The notes below the pieces were generated by a model. It was not told where the DNA came from. It was given only the letters and a program-made list of their open reading frames with translations, and made no database searches. From Mycobacterium xenopi (GTDB lineage: Bacteria > Actinomycetota > Actinomycetes > Mycobacteriales > Mycobacteriaceae), in the NCBI RefSeq assembly GCF_009936235.1, contig NZ_AP022314.1, positions 1,178,001 to 1,242,000 of the forward strand: a stretch of 64,000 bases of DNA, given 5' to 3'. The translations under genes were made by a program, and so were the position numbers. Shown here one piece after another: positions 44,656-53,459 of the stretch (position 1 is its first letter; the number at the start of each line of letters is the position of its first letter).

Positions 44656-44808
44656 ATGGATTTCGTGATCCAATGGATGTGGTATCTGCTGGCTTTCGTG
44701 GCGGGATCGGCGGTTGCGTGGGTGATCACGGTCATCGCGATCAGGCGCACCAGCGAAGAACAAGCCATCGCGGACATGCCGGGCTCACGTGAGACAGGTG
44801 CACGGTGA
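44656..44808 (+). CDS. arfB: small membrane protein ArfB
   Basis: A 50-residue protein: one membrane helix (MWYLLAFVAGSAVAWVITVI) and a short charged tail ending SRETGAR. Length equals the recalled length of Rv0900. Preceded by GGAGAA. Stop and the arfC ATG share one base. Confidence 0.87.
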   Translation: MDFVIQWMWYLLAFVAGSAVAWVITVIAIRRTSEEQAIADMPGSRETGAR

Positions 44809-44963
44809 TGGACGACGTGAACTGGTGGCTGCTGGCGCTGGCGTTCGTCTTGGGTGTGGTGCTGACGTTCGCGATGACGGTTCGGCGCGTCAGACGCGAA
44901 ATACCGGTGGGCGGTGCTGCCGGCGGGGAGGAGACACAACCGCCACAGGACAAGGAGACGTAG
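44808..44963 (+). CDS. arfC: small membrane protein ArfC, short form
   Basis: A 51-residue protein: membrane helix from WWLLALAFVLGVVLTFAMTV, then a basic turn RRVRREIPVGG and a charged ending QPPQDKET. It is in the arfC position and coupled to arfB (TGATG). M. tuberculosis ArfC as I recall is about 175 residues with a long C-terminal domain, which is absent here. No continuation is seen in another frame, so this looks like a genuine short form. Confidence 0.78.
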   Translation: MDDVNWWLLALAFVLGVVLTFAMTVRRVRREIPVGGAAGGEETQPPQDKET

Positions 44964-45064
44964 GCCGTAGGGCCCGGCCGTTACGTCGCCGACTGTGCAG
45001 GTTGTGGTCGGAAACTTCGGCGAATTGCGTGGAAAAGCTGCACACTCGGCGCGGAAGCCCGGGC

Positions 45065-46405
45065 TTAGCTGGGTGGGGGCAGGCGTAGCAGCAGCCGCGC
45101 CCCGCCCAGCGGGCTGTTTTCCAACGATGCTGTGCCGCCGTGTAATTGGGCCTGCTGGGCCACCAGCGCCAGCCCCAGTCCCGACCCCGAATGCGAGGCC
45201 GTCGACCCGCGAGAAAACCGCTCGAACACCACTTGGCGCTCTTCCTCGGGCACTCCCGTGCCGTTGTCGTCGATCGCGATTTCCACGCCTTCTCGCGAGC
45301 TGACCGCCGACAGCTGAACCCGGGTGGCGCCGCCGTGTTTGACCGCGTTGGCGATCGCGTTGTCGACGGCCAACCGCAACCCGGCTGGCAGTCCCACGAT
45401 GATGCAGGTCGGCGAGGGTACCAGCGAAACGTCGAGATTCGGGTAGACCCGCATGGCATCGTGCGCGGCACGGTCGAGCAACTCGGTGATGTCGACCGGC
45501 ACATGGTCTTCCCGGGTGGACAACTCGCCCTGCGCCAGCCGTTCGAGCGCGCTCAGCGTGGCCTCGATGCGTGACTGGGTGCGGATCACGTCGTTGAGGA
45601 CTTCTTTGCGTTGGTCGTCGGGCAGGTCCAGGGTGGCCAGCACCTCGAGGTTGGTCCGCATTGCCGTCAGCGGAGTGCGCAGCTCGTGCGCCGACACCGA
45701 CGCGAAGTCGCGGGCCGAGGCGAGCGCCTCCTTCGTGCGGTTCTGCTCGTCCCAGATGCGCTGCAGCATCCCCCGCATTGCCTCGGCGATTTCGACGGCC
45801 TCAGTGGCGCCGCGCACCTGAACCTGCGGCGCCTCGTCGCCGGCATCGATGGAACGGGTCTGCTGGGCCAGCCGTTTGAACGGTCGCACCGCGAATGTCG
45901 CCAGCAGCCAAGCGAATATCGCCGACGCGGCGATGGCGAACGCACAGACGAGCACCACCCGGCGGTGCTGGGCATTGGTGTCGGCGATGGTTTCGTCGTA
46001 GGTGGCTCCGACTTCCACCGACATCGGTTGCGGTGCGGGGATGTCCACCGTCCGCACCCGGTAGCGTTTTCCGTTAATGTAGGTGTCGGCGTAGTCCTGG
46101 TCGAGCTTGGGCAGCGTGATGCTCGAGTTCGACGTGACCGTGTCACCGCGGCGGACCGTGATGATGGCGTCGGCGTCGCTGGGTGAGCGCGGGATCTGAT
46201 CGAGGCCACGTGGCAGGAACGGAATCGCGAAACCAGCCGCTTCGTCGAGGCGGCGGTCCAGCCAGTACTGACGGTCCTTGGTAATCCCGAACCAGACGAT
46301 GGTGCCGACGATCAGCACGGGGATGGCCGCGCCGATGGCCGTCGCGACCACGACCCGTGCGCGCAGCGAGGGCGTACGGGTCAGGATTCGGGATAGTAAG
46401 TTCAT
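45065..46405 (-). CDS. prrB: two-component sensor histidine kinase PrrB
   Basis: A 446-residue membrane kinase. Two membrane helices (VVVATAIGAAIPVLIVGTIV near 18-40 and VVLVCAFAIAASAIFAWLLA near 150-170) flank an extracellular sensor. A HAMP region (VRPFKRLAQQTRSIDAGDEA) and the HisKA motif follow, with the phospho-acceptor in VSAHELRTPLTAMRTNLEVL near residue 240. The ATPase has N box VDNAIANAVKHGGATRV and G boxes DDNGTGVPEEERQ and GSGLGLALVAQQ. Partner of PrrA, encoded just upstream on the same strand (21-base gap). Confidence 0.95.
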   Translation of the reverse strand: MNLLSRILTRTPSLRARVVVATAIGAAIPVLIVGTIVWFGITKDRQYWLDRRLDEAAGFAIPFLPRGLDQIPRSPSDADAIITVRRGDTVTSNSSITLPKLDQDYADTYINGKRYRVRTVDIPAPQPMSVEVGATYDETIADTNAQHRRVVLVCAFAIAASAIFAWLLATFAVRPFKRLAQQTRSIDAGDEAPQVQVRGATEAVEIAEAMRGMLQRIWDEQNRTKEALASARDFASVSAHELRTPLTAMRTNLEVLATLDLPDDQRKEVLNDVIRTQSRIEATLSALERLAQGELSTREDHVPVDITELLDRAAHDAMRVYPNLDVSLVPSPTCIIVGLPAGLRLAVDNAIANAVKHGGATRVQLSAVSSREGVEIAIDDNGTGVPEEERQVVFERFSRGSTASHSGSGLGLALVAQQAQLHGGTASLENSPLGGARLLLRLPPPS

Positions 46406-46426
46406 GGCTGCATGGGTCTTTTCCCG

Positions 46427-47128
46427 TCACTGCATGCGCAGCACGAATCCGACCCCACGAACAGTATGCAGCAGCCGGGGTGCACCGCCCGCTTCCAGCT
46501 TGCGCCGCAGGTAGCCGATGAACACGTCCACGACGTTGGTGTCGGCGGCGAAATCGTAGCCCCACACCAGTTCCAGCAGCTGGGCGCGCGACAGCACCGC
46601 GGTCTTGTGCTCGGCCAGCACCGCGAGCAGGTCGAACTCCCGCTTGGTGAGGTCCACGTCGATCCCGTTGACCCGCGCGCGCCGGCCCGGGATGTCGACC
46701 TCCAGCGGGCCCACCGTGATGGTTTCCGACGACGACGTCGCGGTGGAGCCGCGCCGGCGCAACAGTGCACGCACCCGCGCGACGAGTTCGGCCAGCACAA
46801 ACGGCTTGACCAGGTAGTCGTCGGCGCCGGCTTCCAGCCCGGCCACCCGGTCGTCGACCGAGCTGCGCGCGCTCAGCACGCACACCGGCACGTCGTTGTC
46901 CATGGCGCGCAGCGCGGTGACCACGCTGACCCCGTCCAGCACGGGCATGTTGATATCCAGCACGATCGCATCGGGTCGGGTTTCGGTGGCACTGCGCAAC
47001 GCCTCGGCGCCGTCGGCCGCGGTCGACACCTCGAATCCGGAGAGCCGCAGTCCGCGTTCCAGCGAAGCCAGCACGTCAGAGTCGTCGTCGACAACCAGCA
47101 CGCGGGGTGAGGTCACACCAGTGTCCAT
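46427..47128 (-). CDS. prrA: OmpR-family response regulator PrrA
   Basis: A 233-residue response regulator. The receiver domain has acidic pocket VLVVDDDSDV and phospho-acceptor D58 in AIVLDINMPVLDG, with the conserved Thr/Ser and Lys (ADDYLVKPFVLAELV). The DNA-binding winged helix covers about residues 140-230 (KREFDLLAVLAEHKTAVLSR, VWGYDFAADTNVVDVFIGYL). The regulator is essential in M. tuberculosis by published work. Start MDTGVTSPRVLVVDDD. Confidence 0.95.
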   Translation of the reverse strand: MDTGVTSPRVLVVDDDSDVLASLERGLRLSGFEVSTAADGAEALRSATETRPDAIVLDINMPVLDGVSVVTALRAMDNDVPVCVLSARSSVDDRVAGLEAGADDYLVKPFVLAELVARVRALLRRRGSTATSSSETITVGPLEVDIPGRRARVNGIDVDLTKREFDLLAVLAEHKTAVLSRAQLLELVWGYDFAADTNVVDVFIGYLRRKLEAGGAPRLLHTVRGVGFVLRMQ

Positions 47129-47191
47129 GCCGCCTATCTTGCCTGAAGGAGCCGCCCGCCGGTGGGACGCCGAGCTGTGCGCCGCCGACGG

Positions 47192-48675
47192 TCAGCGCAA
47201 CCCGATCCGGCGGTAGCGTTGCAGCCGGGTCCTCATGCGCTCGGCGTCGGGCACAGCGCGCAGCGCATGCACTTCGGCGGCGATGGCGCCGGCAAGCCGT
47301 TTGGAGAATTCGATCGGCTCGTCGGCGGCATCGGGGTGCTCGACGACGATCCGATCGACGATGCCCGACGCGAGCAGGTCGGCCGACCGGATCCCTTGTG
47401 CCGCAGCCAGTTCCGCGGCGTGTGCGGTATCGCGGAAGACGATCGCGCTGGCACCCTCCGGCGGCAGCGGCGCCAGCCAGCCGTGCAGTGCGGCCAGCAC
47501 CCGGTCGGCGGGCACCATCGCCAGTGCCGCCCGCCGCTGCCCTGGCCCAGCAGCACCGACACCGTCGGTGTGTCCAGCGTGACGAGGTCGGCCAGGCAGC
47601 GGGCAATCTCGCCGGCCAACCCACCCTGCTCGGCTTCGGCCGACAACGCGGGGCCCGCGGTGTCGATGACCAGCACCAACGGCAAACGCAGTTCGGCGGC
47701 CAACGCCATGCCGCGGCGGGCTTCACGCAATGCGGCCGGACCGACGATGCCCCCGACGATGCGCTGCTGGCCGAGCACGACGGCGGGTTGGCCGGCGAAC
47801 CGGGCAAGCGCGAGGAGGGTAGTCGCCGCCTCGCCCTGATCTGCGCCGAATTGCAGCCCGGACAACAGCACCTGCTCGGTGCAGCCGTGCCGCAGCAGAT
47901 GCCGCACTCCCGGGCGGTCCGGTCGCCGCGACGCCACCACCGAATCCCAGGCCGGGACATCGGGTATCGGCTCGGCGGGCGGCGACGGCGGTGGTGGCTC
48001 GGGAGCGTCGGCGAGCACCTTCAACGCGCGATCCAGCGTGTCGCGCAGCTCTTCGAGCGGCACGACACCGTCGATCACCCCGTGCCGCTGCAGGTTCTCC
48101 GCGACCTGAATGCCGGCGGGAAACGGTTCGCCGTAGAGCTGCTCGTACACCCGCGGGCCCAAAAACCCGATCAGCGCGCCGGGCTCGGCGATGGTGATGT
48201 GCCCCAGCGAACCCCACGACGCGAACACACCGCCGGTGGTCGGGTGGCGCAAATACACCAGGTAGGGCAGGTGGGCCCGCTTGTGCAGGGTGACGGCGGC
48301 GGCGATCTTGACCATTTGCAGGAACGCGACGGTGCCCTCCTGCATGCGGGTACCGCCGGAACTGGGCGACGCCAGCAGCGGCAGCCGTTCTGCGGTTGCC
48401 CGCTGCATCGCCGCGGTGATTCGCTCTGCCGCTGCCACGCCGATCGAGCCGCCGAGGAAGCCGAATTCGCACACCACCACCGCGACCCGGCGCCCGAAAA
48501 CCCGTCCCTCCCCGGTCAGCACCGCTTCGTCCACACCGGTGGCAGCCCGGGCGGCGGCCAGCTCCCGGGCATAGGACTCTGAGGCCGGCACCGCGGGTGG
48601 CGTGGTGTCCCAGCTGACGAACGAGCCGTCGTCAAGCACCGCCTCGCGCAGCTCGTCGATTCCCGTGCGGCGCAC
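47192..48675 (-). pseudogene. accD3: acyl-CoA carboxylase carboxyltransferase beta subunit, one frame break
   Basis: Biotin-dependent carboxyltransferase with two crotonase-like lobes. The first shows VCEFGFLGGSIGVAAAERIT, LPLLASPSSGGTRMQEGTVA and VYLRHPTTGGVFASWGSLGH. The second shows LRLPLVLVIDTAGPALSAEA and TVSVLLGQGSGG. Directly after that glycine run one G is missing (three C at 47530-47532 on the plus strand where four are expected). The family continuation MVPADRVLAALHGWLAPLPP is in the next frame and ends QRYRRIGLR at 47192. With the base restored there are 494 residues, as in Rv0904c. A homopolymer error is plausible. Confidence 0.9.
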
Positions 48676-48721
48676 CGTTTGAGGGTAGCCAGTGGGATTT
48701 GGTGTGCGACACCACGGCTAC

Positions 48722-48750
48722 TTGGCGAGAGCGGGCCCGGCGACCATAAT
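48722..48750 (+). promoter_or_regulatory. SigA-like promoter of the glycosyltransferase operon
   Basis: TTGGCG (48722-48727) and CATAAT (48745-48750) are separated by 17 bp, the ideal spacing for a housekeeping promoter. The -10 box abuts the CIRCE operator, so a bound repressor would cover the start site. Confidence 0.65.
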
Positions 48751-48776
48751 TAGCACTCGACGAATGAGAGTGCTAA
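48750..48776 (+). promoter_or_regulatory. CIRCE element (HrcA operator)
   Basis: TTAGCACTC, nine bases, GAGTGCTAA: a perfect 9-bp inverted repeat identical to the CIRCE consensus bound by the heat-shock repressor HrcA. It overlaps the probable transcription start and lies 34 bases before the glycosyltransferase ATG. CIRCE normally controls groES-groEL; finding it here implies that the downstream operon is in the HrcA regulon. Confidence 0.95.
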
Positions 48777-48809
48777 CGCGTGTGGCGGAGGTCGAAGGGA
48801 GGGAAATCG

Positions 48810-49988
48810 ATGCGCGGCAGCGACTTCGTCGTCGAAGCTACGGTCGGACCGGGGGCAACGGACCTGCGGCGTCCGATGCGGATCGTGTTGGCCGCCCCGC
48901 CGTATTTCGATATCCCGCCGAAGGGCTACGGCGGGGTGGAAGCGGTCGTCGCCGATCTCGCCGACACGCTCGTGGCCCGCGGCCACCATGTCACCGTGCT
49001 GGGCGCCGGGGATTCGCACACTGCGGCGAAGTTCATCCCACTGTGGGATCGCACCGTGCCCGAGCGGCTCGGGGAGCCCTACCCCGAGGTGATGCACGCG
49101 CTGAAGGTGCGGAGCGCCATAACCCGGATAGCCGCGGTCGACGGGGTCGACATTGTGCACGACCACACCTTCGCCGGGCCGCTCAACGCGCCGTCATATC
49201 AGGCGCTCGGGCTGCCGACGGTGGCAACCGTGCACGGCCCGATCGACGAAGACCTCTACCCCTACTACCGCGAGCTGGGCGATGATGTGGGGTTGGTGGC
49301 CATCAGCGACCGACAACGGCAACTGGCTCCCGACCTGAATTGGGTTGGGCGCGTGCACAATGCGCTGCGCATCAAGGACTGGCCGTTCCAGGCCAGGAAA
49401 GGCGACTATGCGCTGTTCCTCGGGCGGTATGCGCCCTACAAGGGCGCGCATCTGGCCGTGCAGGCCGCGCACGAGGCTGGCATTCCACTGGTGCTCGCCG
49501 GCAAGTGCAGCGAGCCGTCGGAAAAGGTCTACTTCGAAGAGTGCGTGCGGCCGCTGCTCACCGACACCGACCACGTGTTCGGTGAGGCCGACGCGGTCAG
49601 CAAGCGCAAGCTGCTCGGCGGTGCGCGTTGCCTGCTGTTCCCCATCCAATGGGAGGAACCGTTCGGGATCGTGATGATCGAGGCGATGGCGTGCGGCACG
49701 CCGGTCGTCGCATTGCGCGGAGGCGCGGTGCCGGAGGTGGTCGTCGACGGTGTGACGGGTTTCGTGTGCGACCGCCCTGAAGAACTCGCGACCGCCATTC
49801 GCCACGTCGGAACACTCGATCCAGCCGCCTGCCGGCGCCATGTCGCGGCCCACTTCGACGTGTCCGCGCTCGGCTGCGGCTACGAGCAGGTCTATCGAAA
49901 GGTGCTGCGGCGTCATGCAATTCACAATGAGACGGACGTCATAGAGGCCGTCCGCTATCTTGAACCTGACGAGAAAGTCAGTGCATGA
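48810..49988 (+). CDS. GT4-family glycosyltransferase
   Basis: A 392-residue GT-B fold enzyme. The N-terminal part has PPKGYGGVEAVVADLADTLV (nucleotide-sugar loop with GGVE) and ATVHGPIDEDLYPYYRELG. The C-terminal part has YALFLGRYAPYKGAHLAVQA and the E-x7-E signature in WEEPFGIVMIEAMACGTPVV with GGAVPEVVVDG. The ATG at 48810 is chosen for the AAGGGAGGG site; a longer GTG start would run into the CIRCE region. The frame overlaps the debranching-type gene by 4 bases (ATGA), so the two proteins act together, presumably on an alpha-glucan or a glycosylated solute. Confidence 0.88.
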   Translation: MRGSDFVVEATVGPGATDLRRPMRIVLAAPPYFDIPPKGYGGVEAVVADLADTLVARGHHVTVLGAGDSHTAAKFIPLWDRTVPERLGEPYPEVMHALKVRSAITRIAAVDGVDIVHDHTFAGPLNAPSYQALGLPTVATVHGPIDEDLYPYYRELGDDVGLVAISDRQRQLAPDLNWVGRVHNALRIKDWPFQARKGDYALFLGRYAPYKGAHLAVQAAHEAGIPLVLAGKCSEPSEKVYFEECVRPLLTDTDHVFGEADAVSKRKLLGGARCLLFPIQWEEPFGIVMIEAMACGTPVVALRGGAVPEVVVDGVTGFVCDRPEELATAIRHVGTLDPAACRRHVAAHFDVSALGCGYEQVYRKVLRRHAIHNETDVIEAVRYLEPDEKVSA

Positions 49989-52108
49989 GCGTCCCAGGAG
50001 CCTTCAACGTCGGCGAGCCAACGCGCATCGGCTCGGGTGGTGACACCATAACGCTGGTTGAGGGCTCCACCTTCTGCTTGTCCGATCAGCACGGCGACGT
50101 ACTGCCCGGCCGACCACACGGGTTGTTCTTCCGCGATGCCCGGGTGCTGTCCAGGTGGGAGCTGCGCTTGCACGGTCAGACTGCCGAACCGCTGGCTGTG
50201 CACACGCCGGAAGCATTTGCGGCGCAGTTTCTTTTGCGCCGAGCGCCCAGAGCGGGAAGGACCGACAGCACCCTGCTGATCGTGCGGGAGCGGTTGATCG
50301 CCGACGGGATGCGGGAAACCATCTCCTTGCACAACCTGGATTCCGAAACCACCGTTGTGTCACTGCAATTGGTCGTCGATGCCGACTTCGCCGATCTGTT
50401 CGCGGTGAAAGAAGGCCGCTCATCCATCGGTTCGGCGGACATGACCGTGACGGACAACGAATTGGTGCTCAGCGACCGTGCCGACCCGGTACGAGGACTG
50501 ACCGTAACCGCTACGGGCGACCCGATCGTGCTGCCCGGTTCGCTGGCGTGGCGGATCGTCGTACCGTCGGGCGAACAGCGTCAAATCGAGCTGATCGCCG
50601 AGCCGACGGAGGCAGACCGCAAGCTCAGCCCCCGGCTGCGCCGCGGCGAGAATCTGGAGGCCAGCGCACCCGCGCGCAAGCTGGAGGCCTGGCGTGACAC
50701 TGCGACGAAGGTCGAAACCGACCATCCGGTGCTCGCACAAGTGTTGCGGCGCACCGAAAGTGACCTCGGTGCGCTGCTGATCCACGACGCCGCCAGCGAG
50801 CGGCCATACGTGGCGGCGGGGGCGCCCTGGTTCATGACGCTGTTCGGTCGTGACAGTCTGCTCACCGCCTGGATGGCGCTGCCGCTGGACGTCGACCTGT
50901 CGCTGGGCACCTTGCGCCGGCTGGCGCGCGCCCAGGGCCGCCGCGAGGACCCCGTGACCGAGGAACAGCCCGGTCGCATCCTGCACGAGGTCCGGCGCGG
51001 TCCGGCCAGCGAGGATGTGCTCGGCGGCAGCGTGTATTACGGCTCGATCGACGCCACCCCGTTGTTTGTGATGCTGCTGGGCGAATGCTGGCGCTGGGGC
51101 GCCGAGCCGGCGATCGTGCGGTCACTGCTGCCGGCTGCCGACGCGGCGCTGGCGTGGGCGGAGCACTATGGCGACCGCGACGGCGACGGCTTCATCGAAT
51201 ACCGTCGCGCCACCGACCTCGGGCTGATCAACCAGGGCTGGAAGGACAGCTTCGACGGCATCAACGACGCGTCCGGCCGGTCGGCTGAGCCGCCGATCGC
51301 GCTGTGCGAAGTCCAGGGCTACCAGTACGCCGCGCTGCTGATGCGCGCCGAACTCGCCGAGGGCTTCGGGGATGCGGGCGCTGCACACCGGCTGCGCGAG
51401 CGTGCCGACACCTTGCGAGCGAAGTTCCTCGACGCCTTCTGGCTGCCGGAGCAGGGCTGGTACGCAATCGGATTGGGCAAGGACAAGCGTCCGGTCGACG
51501 CGTTGACGAGCAACGTCGGTCACTGCTTGTGGACCGGGATTGCCGCCGACGAACACGTCGCCCTCCTCATCGAACGGCTGTCGGGTCCCGAGATGGACAG
51601 CGGGTTCGGGCTGCGCACGTTGGCCACAACGATGGGCGCCTACAACCCGATGAGCTACCACAACGGCTCGGTGTGGCCGCATGACACCGCGATCGCGGTC
51701 GCAGGGTTGCTGCGGTATCGGCATATCCCGGGGGCGGTGGCGCTGGCTGAACGGTTGGCCACCGGGTTGCTCGATGCGGCCGAGTTGTTCGGTGCGCGGC
51801 TGCCGGAGTTGTACTGCGGGTTTCCGCGCGACCAGTTCGGTGTGCCGGTTCCCTACCCGACGTCGTGCTCGCCGCAAGCGTGGGCCAGCGCGGCGCCGCT
51901 GCTGCTGGTGAGGTCGTTTCTGGGACTGGAGCCCGACGTTCCGCGGCGCCGGTTGACCGTGCGGCCGCAGTTGCCGGCGGCGTGGGGCAGGGTCGCGCTG
52001 ACGGATCTGGTGCTTGGCCGCGTCACCGTGAACGTGGAAGCCCAAGGCCGCAAGGCTACGACGCACGGTTTGCCGCCGGACTGGGAGTTGGTGACGTCCG
52101 ACGAGTGA
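49985..52108 (+). CDS. glycogen-debranching-type amylo-alpha-1,6-glucosidase family protein
   Basis: A 707-residue protein. The N-terminal GDE_N-type domain (LVEGSTFCLSDQHGDVLPGR, FFRDARVLSRWELRLHGQ, to about residue 200) is followed by a six-hairpin (alpha/alpha)6 glycosidase domain. That domain has VAAGAPWFMTLFGRDSLLTA, YGDRDGDGFIEYRRATDLGL, NQGWKDSFDGINDASGRSAE and PMSYHNGSVWPHDTAIAVAG. Acidic residues in the DRDGDGFIEY and WKDS motifs are the likely catalytic positions. It should hydrolyse alpha-linked oligo- or polysaccharide. Translationally coupled to the GT4 gene and, by position, under the CIRCE operator. The substrate is inferred from family only. Confidence 0.9.
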   Translation: MSVPGAFNVGEPTRIGSGGDTITLVEGSTFCLSDQHGDVLPGRPHGLFFRDARVLSRWELRLHGQTAEPLAVHTPEAFAAQFLLRRAPRAGRTDSTLLIVRERLIADGMRETISLHNLDSETTVVSLQLVVDADFADLFAVKEGRSSIGSADMTVTDNELVLSDRADPVRGLTVTATGDPIVLPGSLAWRIVVPSGEQRQIELIAEPTEADRKLSPRLRRGENLEASAPARKLEAWRDTATKVETDHPVLAQVLRRTESDLGALLIHDAASERPYVAAGAPWFMTLFGRDSLLTAWMALPLDVDLSLGTLRRLARAQGRREDPVTEEQPGRILHEVRRGPASEDVLGGSVYYGSIDATPLFVMLLGECWRWGAEPAIVRSLLPAADAALAWAEHYGDRDGDGFIEYRRATDLGLINQGWKDSFDGINDASGRSAEPPIALCEVQGYQYAALLMRAELAEGFGDAGAAHRLRERADTLRAKFLDAFWLPEQGWYAIGLGKDKRPVDALTSNVGHCLWTGIAADEHVALLIERLSGPEMDSGFGLRTLATTMGAYNPMSYHNGSVWPHDTAIAVAGLLRYRHIPGAVALAERLATGLLDAAELFGARLPELYCGFPRDQFGVPVPYPTSCSPQAWASAAPLLLVRSFLGLEPDVPRRRLTVRPQLPAAWGRVALTDLVLGRVTVNVEAQGRKATTHGLPPDWELVTSDE

Positions 52109-52116
52109 GACCCCGC

Positions 52117-53373
52117 TCAGCTCACCTCGGCGGGTGCCGATACCGCGGGCAGGTGGTTGCCCGCGCGGCGCAGCATCGGACCAAACGTGAGCCAGATGAT
52201 CAGTGAGCCCACCGATAGCGTGCCGAGCAGAGCGAAAGCTGTTGGGAATCCGAATATTTGGGCGACATAGCCGCCGAGCACCGGGCTGAGTGCGCCGCCG
52301 AGGCCTTGGGCGGCCATGATCGCGCCCTGGCCGACGTTGATGTGCCCGGTGCCGTCGAGCAGTCTGGCCACCAGCCCTGGCACCGCCACCGACAGCATGC
52401 CCGCGCCCATGCCGTCGAGTACCTGGACGGGAATGACACCCCAGGTGGTGATGACGTTGGCCGCGATCAGCCCGCGGATGGGCAGGGCGCTGAAGGCGAT
52501 GAGGATCGCCAGCCAGTAGCCGCGGGTTTGCGCGATCCGCATCGCCAGCAACGAGGCGGGGATCATGACCGCCTGGGCGACGACGACGGTGCTGGCGACC
52601 GTGGTAAACGGGTTGGCGTGGGTGGCGACCACAGCCAGCCCGTAGAGCGGCAGCATCGCGGCGTTTCCCAAGTGGAACAGCGTCACCGCAGCGGCCAGCG
52701 CCAGCAGTGGCCGGCATTCGATGAGCACCCGCAGCTTCTTGACCGGGGCCTGGTCGCCGGTCAGCGCTTCGCCGCGGGCTATGTGGTGGTTGATGCGGCC
52801 AGCCGGAATCGCCAGGGTTGCGCCGATCGTGACCACCGCGAAGCCCGCGGCCAGCCAGAACACGCCGGCGTAGCCGAATATCCAGCCGAGCAGTCCCGAG
52901 ATCGCGGCACCGGCCATATTGCCGGCATGGTTATAGGCCTGGTTGCGACCGTTTTGGCTGGTGAATCCGGCTTGGCCGACGACGCCGAGCGTGATGCCGA
53001 TGACCGCCGGGGCGATCGTCGCTCCCGAGATACACATGACCGACTGCGCTGCGGCGACGACCCAGAAGTGCCGGGTGGTCAAAATCACCGCCGAGGCCGC
53101 GACGGCGGCTAGGCCGACCACGATGACGCAGGCACGCTTGCGGGTAGTGGCATCGACCAACGCCCCAGCTGGTGCGACGGTCAGCATGCCGACGATGGCG
53201 CCCAGGGTGATGACCGTGCCGATGGCGCCGGTGTTCCAGCCCCGGCTGGCCAACAGCACGCCCAGGAAGGGGCCCATCCCGGCCTCCATGTCGGCCATGA
53301 AGAAATTCACGGCCTGCAGCGCGGCCCGGTCACGCGTCCGCACCGTCGGCGCAATGAAGTCTTGGCTTGGCAC
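52117..53373 (-). CDS. MFS transporter
   Basis: A 418-residue, 12-helix major facilitator. The first half has FFMADMEAGMGPFLGVLLAS and the A-loop-like PAGALVDATTRKRACVIVVG; the second half has AVPGLVARLLDGTGHINVGQ. It is convergent with the debranching gene (8-base gap) and divergent from echA6 (86 bp). The start is uncertain: GTG at 53373 (VPSQDFIAPTVRTRDR) is used, but a 24-bp spaced direct repeat of GGCTTGGCACCCC at 53364 and 53388 offers a second in-frame GTG eight codons upstream. Substrate unknown. Confidence 0.83.
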   Translation of the reverse strand: MPSQDFIAPTVRTRDRAALQAVNFFMADMEAGMGPFLGVLLASRGWNTGAIGTVITLGAIVGMLTVAPAGALVDATTRKRACVIVVGLAAVAASAVILTTRHFWVVAAAQSVMCISGATIAPAVIGITLGVVGQAGFTSQNGRNQAYNHAGNMAGAAISGLLGWIFGYAGVFWLAAGFAVVTIGATLAIPAGRINHHIARGEALTGDQAPVKKLRVLIECRPLLALAAAVTLFHLGNAAMLPLYGLAVVATHANPFTTVASTVVVAQAVMIPASLLAMRIAQTRGYWLAILIAFSALPIRGLIAANVITTWGVIPVQVLDGMGAGMLSVAVPGLVARLLDGTGHINVGQGAIMAAQGLGGALSPVLGGYVAQIFGFPTAFALLGTLSVGSLIIWLTFGPMLRRAGNHLPAVSAPAEVS

Positions 53374-53459
53374 CCCTAGATTCTTGCGGCTTGGCACCCC
53401 GACGTCGCAACCTGACGCGGGCACACCCGGGTCGCCTACTGCCGGTTAGGCTGGCGCGC

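Noticed and set aside
53364..53400. Direct repeat GGCTTGGCACCCC as an operator of the MFS-echA6 spacer
   Set aside because: The 24-bp spacing keeps the MFS frame and may simply be an in-frame duplication within its coding start; there is no palindromic character.
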